Assembly: GCA_903863195.1 (NCBI GenBank)
Contig: CAIPAY010000182.1
Location: 1-64,000, forward strand
Direction of reading: 5' to 3'
Source of the DNA: an uncultured Holophagaceae bacterium
Lineage (GTDB): Bacteria; Acidobacteriota; Holophagae; Holophagales; Holophagaceae
Length of the DNA stretch: 64,000 bases
A program made the position numbers and the translations under genes. Shown here piece by piece: positions 1-10,668 of this stretch. How positions within the stretch are numbered: position 1 is the first letter of the stretch; every line of letters begins with the position of its first letter. A model generated the notes under the pieces. It was not told the DNA's origin, did no database searches, and saw only the letters and a program-made list of their open reading frames with translations.

Positions 1-308
1 ATGGCCTTCAGGGCCTCGGTGCGCTGGCCGCCCCGCAGCCAGGCGACGGCGATGAGGCGGTGGACGTCGGCGTCCTTGGGGCTCTCGAGGCGGGCCGCCT
101 GAAAGCACTCCTCAGCCTTGGCCCGCTCGCCCGCCACCAGGAAGGCCCGCCCATACTCGGCGAGCATCTTGGCGTCCTTGGGGCGCAGCAGGCGGGCGCG
201 GTCCGCGCAGGCGGCGGCGAGCTGCTTGGGGTCGCCCCGGAAGGCGGCCTCATCCAAGGCCTGGGAGAGGAGGGGGAGGGCCAGCAGGCAGCAGGCAAGC
301 AGTCGCAT
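1..308 (-). CDS. TPR-containing exported protein (N-terminal part, cut by window edge)
   Basis: Not usable from the ORF track as given; read by reverse-complementing the window start. The protein begins MRLLACCLLALPLLSQA, a short hydrophobic signal peptide, and continues with helical TPR-like text (ML-EYGRAFLVAGERAKAEECFQAARLESP, then DVHRLIAVAWLRGGQRTEAL). The start at 308 is preceded by GGAGTTCCC, a good ribosome-binding site. The C-terminus lies outside the window, so function cannot be assigned beyond a periplasmic or lipid-anchored tetratricopeptide protein. It is transcribed in the same direction as the carboxyltransferase gene upstream, about 50 bases away, so the two may be co-transcribed. 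Confidence 0.7.
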   Translation of the reverse strand, partial: MRLLACCLLALPLLSQALDEAAFRGDPKQLAAACADRARLLRPKDAKMLAEYGRAFLVAGERAKAEECFQAARLESPKDADVHRLIAVAWLRGGQRTEALKA

Positions 309-357
309 GGGAACTCCAGAAAGGGGTTCCCGCATCCTACCGCCTGTGCCACATGGC

Positions 358-1896
358 CTAAAGGGGGATATTCCCGTGCTTCTTGGGCGGCATGCTGTCG
401 CGCTTGGTCTCCAGGAAGGCCAGGGCCTTCACCAGCTTCATGCGGGTCTCGCGGGGGAGGATGACCTCGTCCACGAAGCCGAACTCGGCGGCGATGTAAG
501 GATTGGCGAACTTCTCGTTGTAGTCGGCCACCAGCTCCGCCTTCTTGACGGCGGGATCCGGCGCGCTGGCAATGGCCTTGCCGTGGAGGACGTTCATGGC
601 GCCTTCGGCGCCCATGACGGCGATCTCGGCCGTGGGGTATGCGAAGTTGAAGTCCGTCCGGATGTGCTTGCTGGCCATGACGCAGTAGGCTCCGCCGTAG
701 GCCTTGCGGGTGATGACGGTGATCTTGGGCACCGTGGCCTCGCAGAAGGCGAAGAGCAGCTTGGCCCCGTGGCGGATGATGCCGCCGTGCTCCTGGGTGA
801 CGCCCGGCAGGAAGCCCGGCACATCCTCGAAGGTGATGAGCGGGATGTTGAAGGCGTCGCAGAAGCGCACGAAGCGGGCGCCCTTCTCGCTGGAGGCGAT
901 GTCCAGCACGCCGGCGTAGAAGGCCGGCTGATTGGCGACGATGCCGATGCTGCGGCCCTCGATGCGGGCGAAGCCCACCACCAGGTTGGGCGCGAAGGCT
1001 TCGTGCACCTCGAAGAAGTGGGCGTCGTCCACCACGCCGCGGATGATGTCGCGGATGTCGTAGGGCTTGCTGGGATCGTCCGGCACGATCTTGTCGAGGT
1101 CGGGGTTCTCCAGGGGCATCTGGGCCTTGGAGGCCCGGCGGGGGGCCTCGCCCAGGTTGTTGCTGGGCAGGAAGGAGAGCAGCTCCCGGGTGTGGGCCAG
1201 GGCCGCCAGGTCGCTGGCGGTGACGAAGTGGGCTACGCCGCTCTTGGCGGAGTGCGTGTGGGCGCCGCCCAGCTCCTCCTTGGTGACCTCTTCATGGGTG
1301 ACGGCCTTGATGACGTCCGGGCCGGTCACGAACATGTAGCTGGTGCCCTTCACCATGGTGATGAAGTCGGTGATGGCGGGGCTGTAGACCGCGCCGCCGG
1401 CGCAGGGGCCCATGATGAGGCTGATCTGGGGGATCACGCCGCTGGCCAGGGTGTTGCGCAGGAAGATGTCCGCGTAGCCGCCCAGGGAGACCACGCCCTC
1501 CTGGATGCGGGCGCCGCCGCTGTCGTTGAGGCCGACGACCGGGCAGCCCACCTTCATGGCCAGGTCCATGACCTTGCAGATCTTCTTGGCGTAGGCCTCA
1601 CTGAGGGAGCCGCCGAACACGGTGAAGTCCTGGGCGAAGATGGCCACCGGGCGGCCGTCCACGCGGCCGAAGCCCGTGATCACGCCGTCGCCGGGGATCT
1701 TCTCCACGCCTTCGGTGCGGTGCACCATCAGGGCGTCCATCTCCTCGAAGGAGCCCTCGTCGAGGAAGGCCGCCACACGCTCGCGGGCCGTCAGCTTGCC
1801 ACCCTCGTGCTGCTTCTTGGTCCGGACCTCGCCGCCCCCGGCCAGGGCCTGGGCGTGCTTGGCTTTCAGTGTCTCGATCTTTTTCTCGAGCGTCAT
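358..1896 (-). CDS. Acyl-CoA carboxylase carboxyltransferase subunit (propionyl-CoA carboxylase beta / methylmalonyl-CoA decarboxylase alpha type)
   Basis: The 512-residue protein is the full length of the crotonase-fold carboxyltransferase that moves CO2 between biotin and an acyl-CoA, usually propionyl-CoA/methylmalonyl-CoA. Visible family motifs are the N-terminal '[19 protein letters not shown]', the first oxyanion-hole segment '[12 protein letters not shown]' and the second '[12 protein letters not shown]'. The start at 1896 has GGGAG upstream. No biotin carboxylase or biotin carrier gene lies beside it, so partner subunits must be elsewhere. Together with IcmF encoded at 48.9-52.3 kb it suggests branched-chain/propionyl-CoA metabolism. 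Sequence alone does not separate the carboxylase from the Na+-pumping decarboxylase role. Confidence 0.93.
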   Translation of the reverse strand: MTLEKKIETLKAKHAQALAGGGEVRTKKQHEGGKLTARERVAAFLDEGSFEEMDALMVHRTEGVEKIPGDGVITGFGRVDGRPVAIFAQDFTVFGGSLSEAYAKKICKVMDLAMKVGCPVVGLNDSGGARIQEGVVSLGGYADIFLRNTLASGVIPQISLIMGPCAGGAVYSPAITDFITMVKGTSYMFVTGPDVIKAVTHEEVTKEELGGAHTHSAKSGVAHFVTASDLAALAHTRELLSFLPSNNLGEAPRRASKAQMPLENPDLDKIVPDDPSKPYDIRDIIRGVVDDAHFFEVHEAFAPNLVVGFARIEGRSIGIVANQPAFYAGVLDIASSEKGARFVRFCDAFNIPLITFEDVPGFLPGVTQEHGGIIRHGAKLLFAFCEATVPKITVITRKAYGGAYCVMASKHIRTDFNFAYPTAEIAVMGAEGAMNVLHGKAIASAPDPAVKKAELVADYNEKFANPYIAAEFGFVDEVILPRETRMKLVKALAFLETKRDSMPPKKHGNIPL

Positions 1897-2015
1897 GAGG
1901 GAGCTCCCGATGGTGAAAAAGGCTGTCGAATAAAGGGGTTCGCCAACCAGTTTAACCAGACCTCCGGCGGGCCGGGCAGCGGAGTGTGACGGGGCACCCT
2001 CCGGGGTCCGCCAAC

Positions 2016-3875
<1,860 letters not shown>

Positions 3876-3969
3876 GGACAGCACCTCGGGGCCCGGCACC
3901 GGGCAGGGGCCATGGTACTGAGATCACCGGAGAACCTGGTCACGAATGAACCTGGGGGGCGGTTGTCTT

Positions 3970-3980
3970 TACGATTCGTA
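3970..3980. promoter_or_regulatory. Short palindrome between aspA and the transaldolase gene
   Basis: TACGATTCGTA is a perfect odd palindrome (5-1-5) in the roughly 115-base gap between the transaldolase stop and the aspA start. Both genes are on the minus strand, so the site lies upstream of aspA. It could be an operator or part of a promoter, but no factor is recognisable and 11-base palindromes occur by chance. Confidence 0.25.
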
Positions 3981-3990
3981 TAGCCTGGCC

Positions 3991-4638
3991 CTAGCGCCCA
4001 CTCTTCCGCCAATCGGCCAGGAAGCCCTCGACGCCCTTGTCGGTGAGGGGGTGTTTCAGCATCTGGTCGAAGACCTTGGTGGGGATGGTGGCCACGTGGG
4101 CCCCGGCCAGGGCGGACTCGGTGACGTGCCGCGGGCTGCGGATGCTGGCGGCCAGGCACTGGGTGTCGAAGCCGTAGTTCTCGAAGATGGCGCAGATCTC
4201 GCGGATCAGCTCCATGCCGTCGAGGTTGATGTCGTCCAGGCGACCCACGAAGGGCGAGACGTAGGTGGCGCCGGCCTTGGCGGCCATGAGGGCCTGGGTC
4301 GAGCTGAAGCAGAGGGTGACGTTGGTGTGGATGCCTTCAGCCGTGAGGGCCTTGCAGGCCTTGAGTCCCTCGGCGATGAGGGGCAGCTTCACCACGACGT
4401 TCTTGTGGATCTTGGCCAGGCGGCGGCCCTCCTCGATCATGCCGGGGGCCTCCAGGCCAATGACCTCGGCGCTGATGGGGCCGTCCACGATGGCGCAGAT
4501 CTCGGCGATGATCTGCTCGAAGGGCTTGCCTGTCTCCTTGGCGATGAGGCTGGGGTTGGTGGTCACCCCATCCAGGACGCCGAGCGCGTTGATGCGCTTG
4601 ATCTCGTCGATGTTGGCGGTATCGATAAAAAAGCGCAT
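3991..4638 (-). CDS. tal: Transaldolase, fructose-6-phosphate aldolase (FSA/TalC) subfamily
   Basis: At 215 residues this is the short FSA/TalC-type (beta/alpha)8 transaldolase rather than the roughly 320-residue TalB type. Recognisable segments are '[21 protein letters not shown]', '[13 protein letters not shown]', the Schiff-base strand '[14 protein letters not shown]' with the catalytic lysine, '[20 protein letters not shown]' and '[10 protein letters not shown]'. The enzyme exchanges dihydroxyacetone units in the non-oxidative pentose phosphate pathway. The start has GGAG at a good spacing. It lies back to back with thyX and is followed on the same strand by aspA. True F6P aldolase activity cannot be told from transaldolase by sequence here. 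Confidence 0.92.
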   Translation of the reverse strand: MRFFIDTANIDEIKRINALGVLDGVTTNPSLIAKETGKPFEQIIAEICAIVDGPISAEVIGLEAPGMIEEGRRLAKIHKNVVVKLPLIAEGLKACKALTAEGIHTNVTLCFSSTQALMAAKAGATYVSPFVGRLDDINLDGMELIREICAIFENYGFDTQCLAASIRSPRHVTESALAGAHVATIPTKVFDQMLKHPLTDKGVEGFLADWRKSGR

Positions 4639-4715
4639 GGGGGCTCCAGTCGGAACCCAGGATACCAGGGGGCGCGGGAACCCTCGCCGCGATACGCTGG
4701 GAGCGGAGCCGACCC

Positions 4716-5396
4716 ATGCCGAACCCCGAGATCAAGGTCCTGGACAAAGGCTTCGTGCGCCTCATCGACCACATGGGGTCCGACCTCAGCGTGGTCAACG
4801 CGGCCCGGGTCTCCTTCGGCAAGACCAAGGAGGCCTTCGAGGACTCGGACGCCAAGCTGGTGGACTACCTGGCGGAGCACGAGCACACCTCCCCCTTCCG
4901 GCACACGGCGCTGACCCTCCACGTGAAGGCGCCGATCTTCGTCTTCCGGCAGTGGATGAAGCACCGCATCGGCTCGGAATTCAACGAGATCTCCGGCCGG
5001 TACGTCGAGTTCCCCGAGGACGAATACTTCGTGCCCGCGGCCTTCCGGCGGCAGGCGAAGGTGAACAAGCAGGGCAGCGAGGGCAGCATCGACGAGGCGC
5101 ACCGCGAGCGGGCCATGGCCAGCTACCTGGAGAGCTGCCGCGGCGCCGTGGCCCACTACAAGGAGCTGCTGGCCCTGGGGGTCTGCCGCGAGCAGGCCCG
5201 CTGCGTGCTGCCCCTGGGCCTCTACTCGGAGGTCTACTGGACCGTGAGCCTCCAGGCCGTGGCCCACTTCATCCGCCTGCGGGCCGACGGCCATGCCCAG
5301 TGGGAGATCCAGCAGTATGCCGCCGCGGTGCGCGAGCTGGTGGAGCCGCTCTATCCCGTGGGCCTCAAGGCCCTGCTGGCCTCCGGCAAGGGCTGA
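4716..5396 (+). CDS. thyX: Flavin-dependent thymidylate synthase ThyX
   Basis: 226 residues, the usual ThyX length. It makes dTMP from dUMP using FAD, NADPH and methylenetetrahydrofolate. The ThyX motif RHRx7S appears as '[12 protein letters not shown]', with a conservative first-residue Lys for Arg. Also visible are '[24 protein letters not shown]', 'SGRYVE' and C-terminal '[15 protein letters not shown]', the region that contacts dUMP and FAD. ThyX presence suggests that this organism may lack classical ThyA. The gene stands alone on the plus strand between transaldolase (divergent) and the DUF5916 gene (convergent). Confidence 0.95.
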   Translation: MPNPEIKVLDKGFVRLIDHMGSDLSVVNAARVSFGKTKEAFEDSDAKLVDYLAEHEHTSPFRHTALTLHVKAPIFVFRQWMKHRIGSEFNEISGRYVEFPEDEYFVPAAFRRQAKVNKQGSEGSIDEAHRERAMASYLESCRGAVAHYKELLALGVCREQARCVLPLGLYSEVYWTVSLQAVAHFIRLRADGHAQWEIQQYAAAVRELVEPLYPVGLKALLASGKG

Positions 5397-5412
5397 ACTG
5401 GTCCCGGTTCAG
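5393..5412. terminator. Hairpin between convergent thyX and DUF5916 gene stops
   Basis: CTGAAC and GTTCAG pair across an 8-base spacer (with further GG/CC pairing inside), and the hairpin spans both convergent stop codons. It lacks a T-run, so a bidirectional terminator is only a reasonable guess. Confidence 0.35.
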
Positions 5413-7847
5413 CGGAACAGCCAGCTGACCTTGGCCTGGATCACGTCATCCGAGGGCAGGTGCCGGAGGAGGGTCAGGTCTGTATAGGCCGCGAGGCTGG
5501 CCCGGTCGTTGATGAGGTCGTTCGTGCTCGCGCCGTGGGTGAAGACGAGGAAGAAGGTCGAGCCGGGCTGGAACTCCCAGCGGGTGATGAGGTTCACGTT
5601 CCAGGTGCGGTAGCTGAAGGCCGTCTGCGGCGTCGTGCCGGCGGGCTGGTCTGGGGGCAGGCCCGCATCCAGCGTGAGGTCGTTGACGTAGTGCTTCAGG
5701 TCGCGATAGTTCCAGTTGGCCGCCAGCCACTGGCTCAGCAGCTGCAGGGACAGCTGCGGGGTGAAGGCGTAGGCCAGCCGTAGGGTCTGGTTCAGCTGGT
5801 TCAGCTGCCGGAGGCCGACGATGGGCGTGGCCACGGGGGTCTCCAGCCACTTCTGCTCGCCCGTCTCGCAGGTCACCACGGTGGACAGCTGGAGTTCCAG
5901 GGCGGACGTGGGCTTCAGCACCAGCAGCTGGGAGGTGTTGGTGGTCGGCCCGCCCTCGGCCCAGGAACGGCTGCTGGCCAGGCGGAGATACCAGGGCTGG
6001 TTGGCCGGGGTGTCGAAGCCCAGGCTGGCGTAGGGCACCGAGGGCCGGGCGAGGTATTTCTTCACGGGGTCGGCGTAGGTCCGCAGCTCCCGGTCATCCT
6101 CGACGGCCCGGTTCACACCGGTCCCGGCCCAGAGGGAGACGAAGTTGGTGAAGTCCGTCCGCGCGGAGCCGTTGAAGTTGCGCAGGAAGGTGCGCCCCGC
6201 CTGGTCCCGGGCCGCGGTGTGGCTGGCGCCCAGGCTCCAGTTCCGCAGCACCCCCCAGGTCTGGTCCCAGGTGCGGGAGAGCGCCGCATAGAGGCGCTGG
6301 TCATCGGAGCGGGCCAGGTAGCCCAGGTCGTTGGGGTTGTAGGTCCGGCCCGTGTTGATGGCCTGGGACTCGAAGCTCCAGCCCCCCCGCCACTCCTGGT
6401 GGTAGCGCAGGCGGGCCCGCCAGCCCTGCTCCTGGGCGTCCCGGGGGCCGGCCTGGCTGCGGCTGAGGGTGCCCTCCACCAGCCCGCTCTGGTCGGCGGT
6501 CTGGTAGGCGCCGTCCACGGCATGGACCTGGGCCAGGCGGCCATTGAGCCCGCCCTGGTGCATGCCCGAGGCGAAGCCGCCCACGTAGCTGCCCCGGTCG
6601 TCCAGCAGCTGCTGGACCCGCAGCACGCCGTAGTTGGTGAGGGGCGAGAGCTCGCGCCTGAAGCGAGTTCCCGCAGCATCCTGGAGCACGGCCTGGGCCG
6701 GCTCCACGCTGGCCCCGAGCAGGCCGACGTTGGTGCCGTTGCTGTATTTGGCGGTGTATTTCGCGGCGGCGGTGATGTCGGTGGCGTTGGGGCGGTCCAC
6801 CAGGCTCTCCCCGGCGTTCAGGGTGGGGTCCGCCACCCCGCGGCCGATGCGCCGGCTGTAGAAGAGGTCCGGTCCCGCCACGCGGAAGAGGTCCATGCCC
6901 TCCAGGAAGAAGGGGCGCTTCTCCGGGAAGAAGGTCTCCACCGTGCCCAGGTTCAGCACCGCCTGGTCCACCTCCACCTGGCCGAAATCCGGCCGGACGG
7001 AGAGGTCCATCTGGGCGTGGGAGCTGAGTCCCCACCGGGCGTCCACGCCGGGGCGCAAGTCCCCGTGGCGGTCGTCGTAGCCGCGGGCGGTCTCGAACTT
7101 CCGCGCGGCGGAGAGGTAGGGGACGACCTCCTGGCGGGGCTGCGGCTCCAGGCCCTCGAGCCCCCGGAGCTCGGGGAAGTGGCTCACGAAGCCGCTCCCG
7201 CCGCGGGGCACCACCATCCAGCGGCTGGACTCGCGGGTGACCCCCTGGTCCACCCGGCCGAAGTTGATGCCCCAGGTCTGGGGGCCCTTGCCCGGCTTGA
7301 AGCGCAGGAGCGACAGGGGGATCTTCAGCTCCGCGGTCCAGCCGTCGGCGTCCACGCTGACCGCGCTCTCCCAGACGCCGTCCCAGCTGGCGTTGTAGGT
7401 GGCGTTGTTGTAGATGATCTGGTCCTTCTGCACCCCCGCGGCGTTCACCTCGAAGACCAGGGCGGTGCGGCGGTCGTGGTTGGAGTCGATGGCCACACTG
7501 AACCAGTCGCTCAGGCTCTCCTGGTCCCGTCGGTGGAGCCGCTGCACCACGGTGGCCTCGCCGTGGTCCAGGACCCGGTCGTGGTGCATCCGGGCGCCGA
7601 CATAGAGGAACCGCGCATCGTAGAGGACCCGGACCTCGGTGCGCTGGAGGGCGGGCACGCCCCGCTGCGGCCACTCCTGGGTGAACTCCGTGGCGACGGG
7701 GGCCCTGGCCCAGGCCGCCTCCTCCAGCCGGCCGTCCAGGCGGATGACCATGGCGGCGGGCTGGGCCTGGAGACTGGACCCCGGCCCCGTCGCAGCCGGG
7801 GCTGGTCCTGAGCACAGGAGGTAGGGCAGCAGGAAGGCGGCGCGCAT
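5409..7847 (-). CDS. DUF5916 domain protein with CBM9-like N-terminal domain (outer-membrane/exported)
   Basis: The preferred start at 7847 (GAGGAG upstream) gives 812 residues with a signal peptide (MRAAFLLPYLLCSGPAPAA); the ORF-track start 151 codons upstream runs through the divergent DUF192 gene and is not credible. Residues about 35-230 resemble the carbohydrate-binding family 9-like sandwich ('RLDGRLEEAAWARA', 'DSNHDRRTALVFEVNAAGVQ', 'DGWTAELKIPLSLLRF'). The rest is the DUF5916 region with its hallmark 'KRPFFLEGMDLF' and 'LFYSRRIGR', then alternating beta segments ending in aromatic/Arg as in outer-membrane barrels. The function of the family is not established; surface polymer binding or transport is inference. 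Confidence 0.88.
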   Translation of the reverse strand: MRAAFLLPYLLCSGPAPAATGPGSSLQAQPAAMVIRLDGRLEEAAWARAPVATEFTQEWPQRGVPALQRTEVRVLYDARFLYVGARMHHDRVLDHGEATVVQRLHRRDQESLSDWFSVAIDSNHDRRTALVFEVNAAGVQKDQIIYNNATYNASWDGVWESAVSVDADGWTAELKIPLSLLRFKPGKGPQTWGINFGRVDQGVTRESSRWMVVPRGGSGFVSHFPELRGLEGLEPQPRQEVVPYLSAARKFETARGYDDRHGDLRPGVDARWGLSSHAQMDLSVRPDFGQVEVDQAVLNLGTVETFFPEKRPFFLEGMDLFRVAGPDLFYSRRIGRGVADPTLNAGESLVDRPNATDITAAAKYTAKYSNGTNVGLLGASVEPAQAVLQDAAGTRFRRELSPLTNYGVLRVQQLLDDRGSYVGGFASGMHQGGLNGRLAQVHAVDGAYQTADQSGLVEGTLSRSQAGPRDAQEQGWRARLRYHQEWRGGWSFESQAINTGRTYNPNDLGYLARSDDQRLYAALSRTWDQTWGVLRNWSLGASHTAARDQAGRTFLRNFNGSARTDFTNFVSLWAGTGVNRAVEDDRELRTYADPVKKYLARPSVPYASLGFDTPANQPWYLRLASSRSWAEGGPTTNTSQLLVLKPTSALELQLSTVVTCETGEQKWLETPVATPIVGLRQLNQLNQTLRLAYAFTPQLSLQLLSQWLAANWNYRDLKHYVNDLTLDAGLPPDQPAGTTPQTAFSYRTWNVNLITRWEFQPGSTFFLVFTHGASTNDLINDRASLAAYTDLTLLRHLPSDDVIQAKVSWLFR

Positions 7848-7952
7848 GGGACTCCTCGCCCATGGTGCCACACCACGCGAGGTATCATGGAGCCGTGGTC
7901 GCCGCCTTGTGCCCGTCGGCACAGCGCCGGTCATGGGTTTCCAGGAGTCCTC

Positions 7953-8435
7953 ATGCGCATGCTGCTCGCCCTGCTCCTGTCCCTGCCGCTGCTGGCCGGG
8001 GGCGGGGGAACCGTCACCTTCAAGCAGACCTCTTTCCTGTCTGAGGTCGCGGCCACAGAGCCGGAAAAGGCGAAGGGCCTGATGTACCGGCAGAGCCTGG
8101 CGAAGGACCGCTGCATGTTCTTCGTCTACCCGGCGGACGGCGACCACGCCATCTGGATGAAGAACTGCCTCATCGCCCTCGACGTGGCCTGGGTCGACGC
8201 CGAGGGCCGGGTGGTGGAGACCGTCGAGCACATACCCCCCTGCAGCCCCATGCGCGGCGACGACTGCCCCACCTATGGCGGCTCCGTGCCGGCCCGGCAC
8301 TTCATCGAGTTCGCGGCGGGGACCTTCAAGCGCCTGGGCCTGAAGAAGGGCGACCGCCTGGGCTGGGAGCTCACCCTGGACGACGGCCGCGTCGTGCGCG
8401 GCGGCGTGCCCGCGGCGAAGGCCCGGAAGAAGTAA
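7953..8435 (+). CDS. DUF192 family exported protein
   Basis: 160 residues with an N-terminal signal peptide (MRMLLALLLSLPLLAGG). The DUF192 fold is visible in 'EPEKAKGLMYRQSLAKDRCMFF', 'AIWMKNCLIALDVAWVDAEGRV', 'VEHIPPCSP' and 'FKRLGLKKGDRL'. DUF192 proteins are small secreted beta-rich proteins of unknown function. The ATG at 7953 has CAGGAG at good spacing; the upstream extension in the ORF track (22 residues) has no ribosome-binding site. It is divergent from the DUF5916 gene, with a short shared promoter region of about 105 bases. Confidence 0.9.
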   Translation: MRMLLALLLSLPLLAGGGGTVTFKQTSFLSEVAATEPEKAKGLMYRQSLAKDRCMFFVYPADGDHAIWMKNCLIALDVAWVDAEGRVVETVEHIPPCSPMRGDDCPTYGGSVPARHFIEFAAGTFKRLGLKKGDRLGWELTLDDGRVVRGGVPAAKARKK

Positions 8436-8464
8436 CCGGACCCCGGCCGCGAGCGTGAGACTCG

Positions 8465-8692
8465 TCAGTTGGTTTGACTGCGAGTCTTTTGCTCTCGTTT
8501 CTTAAGCTCCGCCCGGTAGCCCATCAGTCCCAAGAAGCCACCCATGAAGCCCGATAAAACGCCGCTCATGCCATTGCCCACGGCATTCTGCAGCACGGAG
8601 TGGGGCACGGGGAAGACAAAGTAATTCATCAAGAAACTCATCGCAAAGCCACCCAGCGCACCGATGATTCCCTGTTTGAGTGCATCCTTCAA
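8465..8692 (-). CDS. Small membrane protein, last gene of the azoreductase operon (TTG start)
   Basis: Hidden in the C-terminal part of a longer ORF-track entry. A TTG at 8692, preceded by an excellent AGGAGG with 8-base spacing, opens a 75-residue protein. It has two glycine-rich hydrophobic segments ('GIIGALGGFAMSFLMNYFVF' and 'GMSGVLSGFMGGFLGLMGY') and a strongly basic tail ending in KKREQKTRSQTN. The loop between contains HSVLQNAVGNG. No family was recognised. A nearby GTG at 8698 sits too close to the AGGAGG. It follows azoR on the same strand by about 80 bases, so co-transcription is likely. Confidence 0.65.
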   Translation of the reverse strand: MKDALKQGIIGALGGFAMSFLMNYFVFPVPHSVLQNAVGNGMSGVLSGFMGGFLGLMGYRAELKKREQKTRSQTN

Positions 8693-8775
8693 GGTCACCC
8701 CCTCCTGTTGCTGCCACCGGGGTCCACCGCGATGGCTTGGCACATCCAGGAACTCCTGCCGTGCCGGTTGTAAAG

Positions 8776-9378
8776 CTAGAAAGTCCGGGCGAGCCCCCGG
8801 CTCTTGCGGATGCCCTCGCTGAGGATTGCTTCCGCATCCTGGCCGACGATGTCGAGCAGCTCCGCCGAGAGCGTCTGATAGTTGGTGATGCCGAGGAAAC
8901 CGAAGATGGTCCGGAGATAGCGGTCCCCCATTTCCATGTCGGCAAAGGGGCCATCGGAATACCCACCGCCCCGGGAGGTGATGTTGATGGCCTGCTTGCC
9001 CAGGCAGAGCCCGACCGGTCCCTGTGCGGTGTATTTGAAGGTCACGTTGGCCACACAGATGTAGTCGATGTAGGCCTTCAGGATCGCCGGGATGCCGAGG
9101 TTCCACAGGGGCTCGGAGAGGACGTACTTGTCGGCCTCCAGGAACTGGTAGGCGTATTTCAGCACCGGATGCTCACGGCCCTCCCCCGGCTGGGGATGGT
9201 GCAGGTCGGCGCCCCCCGGCCTCAGGAAGTCGATCCCCTCCTGGTAGAGGTCCAGGGTGATGATCTCGTCCTCGGGGTTCTGCTCGCGGTAGGCCGCGAT
9301 GAAGGCGTCTGAAAGCCGGGTTGTTCTCGATGCATCCGCAGGTTTGATGCTCGCCTTGATGTAGAGGACCTTGCTCAT
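8776..9378 (-). CDS. azoR: FMN-dependent NADH:quinone oxidoreductase / azoreductase
   Basis: 200 residues, the usual AzoR length, with flavodoxin-like fold. N-terminal 'MSKVLYIKASIKPADASRTTRLSDAFI' supplies the FMN phosphate-binding loop; 'EPLWNLGIPAILKAYIDYICVANVTFKYTAQGP' and 'AINITSRGGGYSDGP' are characteristic AzoR segments. These enzymes reduce quinones and azo compounds by two electrons and protect against electrophiles. The start is preceded by AAAGGA. It lies between the DsbA-like gene (upstream, 84-base gap) and the small membrane protein, in an operon divergent from an HxlR regulator, a class often responding to quinones or aldehydes. Confidence 0.92.
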   Translation of the reverse strand: MSKVLYIKASIKPADASRTTRLSDAFIAAYREQNPEDEIITLDLYQEGIDFLRPGGADLHHPQPGEGREHPVLKYAYQFLEADKYVLSEPLWNLGIPAILKAYIDYICVANVTFKYTAQGPVGLCLGKQAINITSRGGGYSDGPFADMEMGDRYLRTIFGFLGITNYQTLSAELLDIVGQDAEAILSEGIRKSRGLARTF

Positions 9379-9462
9379 CGTGGGTGTTCCTTTCCAGGCT
9401 GCCGACGCTGCGGCGGTGGGGGCATCTCCCTTTGGCGGGAAGCAGCTTCAGGTTCTTGTCTG

Positions 9463-10368
9463 TCAGAGACGGCACTGCCCTGTTGTGACATCGCAGGCCA
9501 GCGGGGACGGGGCCCTTTTGAGGAAGGAGCCGTTGCCTGCGGGGACTTGCTGCAAACGACCCGACACCACAAGGGTCTGGACGATGACTTCCCTCTGGGT
9601 GGGGGTCAGGCCAAAGACCATCTCAATCTCGATCGGAGCGACCAGGCCATGCCGGGCGATGAACGCGAGGACCGCTTCCGGAGAGGAATCGACCTGGCGT
9701 CTCGGAAGGTTCCCTGCGCTGAGCGAATCGATGACGGCCTGGAAACTCTCGAAGCGCTGGTAGCCCTGGAGCAGCACTTCGTGTCCTCCGAAACGCAGGA
9801 GAAAGGTGGGGAAGCCGCGGGCTCCGCACTGGCGCGTGAAGGTCTGGTCCTCGCGGAAGGCCCGTTCCGCAGAGCCATCCTCCAGGCTCCGGAGAAAGGT
9901 CGAAAGCTCCAGGCCCACCTCGCTCGCCAGCTCGATCAACACCTCACGCCGTCCTGTCTCCCGGGCTTCCGCCGCGGAGGCCTCTCGCATCCTCCGCAGG
10001 AATTGGGGAGCCCGGTCCGGGTCCGTGAGCTCAGCGGCCTTGAAGGCGATGTTCTGGGGATAGGTCGAGACTGTCTCGGCGGAGAACAGCCGGAACCCCT
10101 CGGTGCGCACAGGCATGCCGTGCTGGGCCGAGGCCTCCAGCCAGTGCTGAGCGATCTGCTGGTTGGACCGGTCCGGATCGCCGCCGATGTCGTTGGCGCG
10201 GTCGTAAAACGCCCGGATGTCCTCCACGAGACCGCCCATCACGTAGCGGACCTTCAGGTGGTCACCGTAGACGGCTTCCAGCTTGCGCAGGATGGGTTCG
10301 CTTCCCCAGCACCAGGTGCAGACAGGGTCCGTGAAGGCGATGAATTCCAGGACATCGGTGGCTGGCAT
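9463..10368 (-). CDS. DsbA-family thioredoxin-fold oxidoreductase (FrnE-like, cytoplasmic)
   Basis: 301 residues without a signal peptide. The N-terminus 'LEFIAFTDPVCTWCWGSEPIL' carries the CTWC redox motif at residues 17-20, followed by the DsbA helical insertion ('EASAQHGMPVRTEGFRLF', 'AFKAAELTDPDRAPQFLRRMREA') and the cis-Pro strand 'GARGFPTFLLRFGG'. This matches FrnE/2-hydroxychromene-isomerase-like DsbA members rather than periplasmic DsbA. A C-terminal extension of about 90 residues ends in CDVTTGQCRL, a possible second Cys pair. The start at 10368 (GGAG upstream) is favoured over the ORF-track start. It is the first gene of the operon with azoR. Confidence 0.88.
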   Translation of the reverse strand: MPATDVLEFIAFTDPVCTWCWGSEPILRKLEAVYGDHLKVRYVMGGLVEDIRAFYDRANDIGGDPDRSNQQIAQHWLEASAQHGMPVRTEGFRLFSAETVSTYPQNIAFKAAELTDPDRAPQFLRRMREASAAEARETGRREVLIELASEVGLELSTFLRSLEDGSAERAFREDQTFTRQCGARGFPTFLLRFGGHEVLLQGYQRFESFQAVIDSLSAGNLPRRQVDSSPEAVLAFIARHGLVAPIEIEMVFGLTPTQREVIVQTLVVSGRLQQVPAGNGSFLKRAPSPLACDVTTGQCRL

Positions 10369-10400
10369 GAGATGACTCCATAGCTTTCTTTGAGGAAGTT

Positions 10401-10417
10401 GATTTCTCAACGAAATC
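10401..10417. promoter_or_regulatory. Inverted repeat upstream of the DsbA-like gene
   Basis: GATTTC and GAAATC form a perfect 6-bp inverted repeat with a 5-base spacer, about 33 bases upstream of the DsbA-like start codon and just downstream of the candidate -10 element. HxlR-type regulators bind dyads, so this is a candidate operator; direct evidence is absent. Confidence 0.4.
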
Positions 10418-10418
10418 A

Positions 10419-10447
10419 AGAATCTTTGAATGGCTTTCTCTTGTCAA
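10419..10447 (-). promoter_or_regulatory. Candidate sigma-70-type promoter for the DsbA/azoR operon
   Basis: On the minus strand a perfect -35 TTGACA (10442-10447) is followed after 17 bases by GATTCT (10419-10424) as a weak -10. The predicted transcript would start near 10412, overlapping the inverted repeat at 10401-10417. The surrounding 150 bases are strikingly AT-rich for this genome and also contain a perfect TATAAT on the plus strand (10508-10513), which might serve hxlR but has no matching -35. Confidence 0.45.
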
Positions 10448-10668
10448 GCCACTATCTATTAGAAAGCAAACCATTGATTTCCAAAAAATATTTGTAACAT
10501 ATTTAATTATAATGTTTAAATTTGTTGATAATTCTTGCTCCCCGTTTTCTCGGCCCCGACTGGGGGTTCTCTGCCCCCCGTCTTGGGTTCAAAGGAAGCA
10601 ACTGTCGTGCGTTAAGCTTCTTTCTCTGGGCTAGTATCTGCTTGACCCACCCTGGCCGAGGCAGATCG

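Noticed and set aside
118-1989. 623-residue plus-strand ORF opposite the carboxyltransferase
   Set aside because: Shadow ORF. Low-complexity Gly/Val/Ala/His text, no ribosome-binding site, and the opposite strand carries an unambiguous carboxyltransferase.
4563-5294. 243-residue minus-strand ORF over thyX
   Set aside because: Antisense of thyX; its tail only re-reads the start of the transaldolase gene in another frame.
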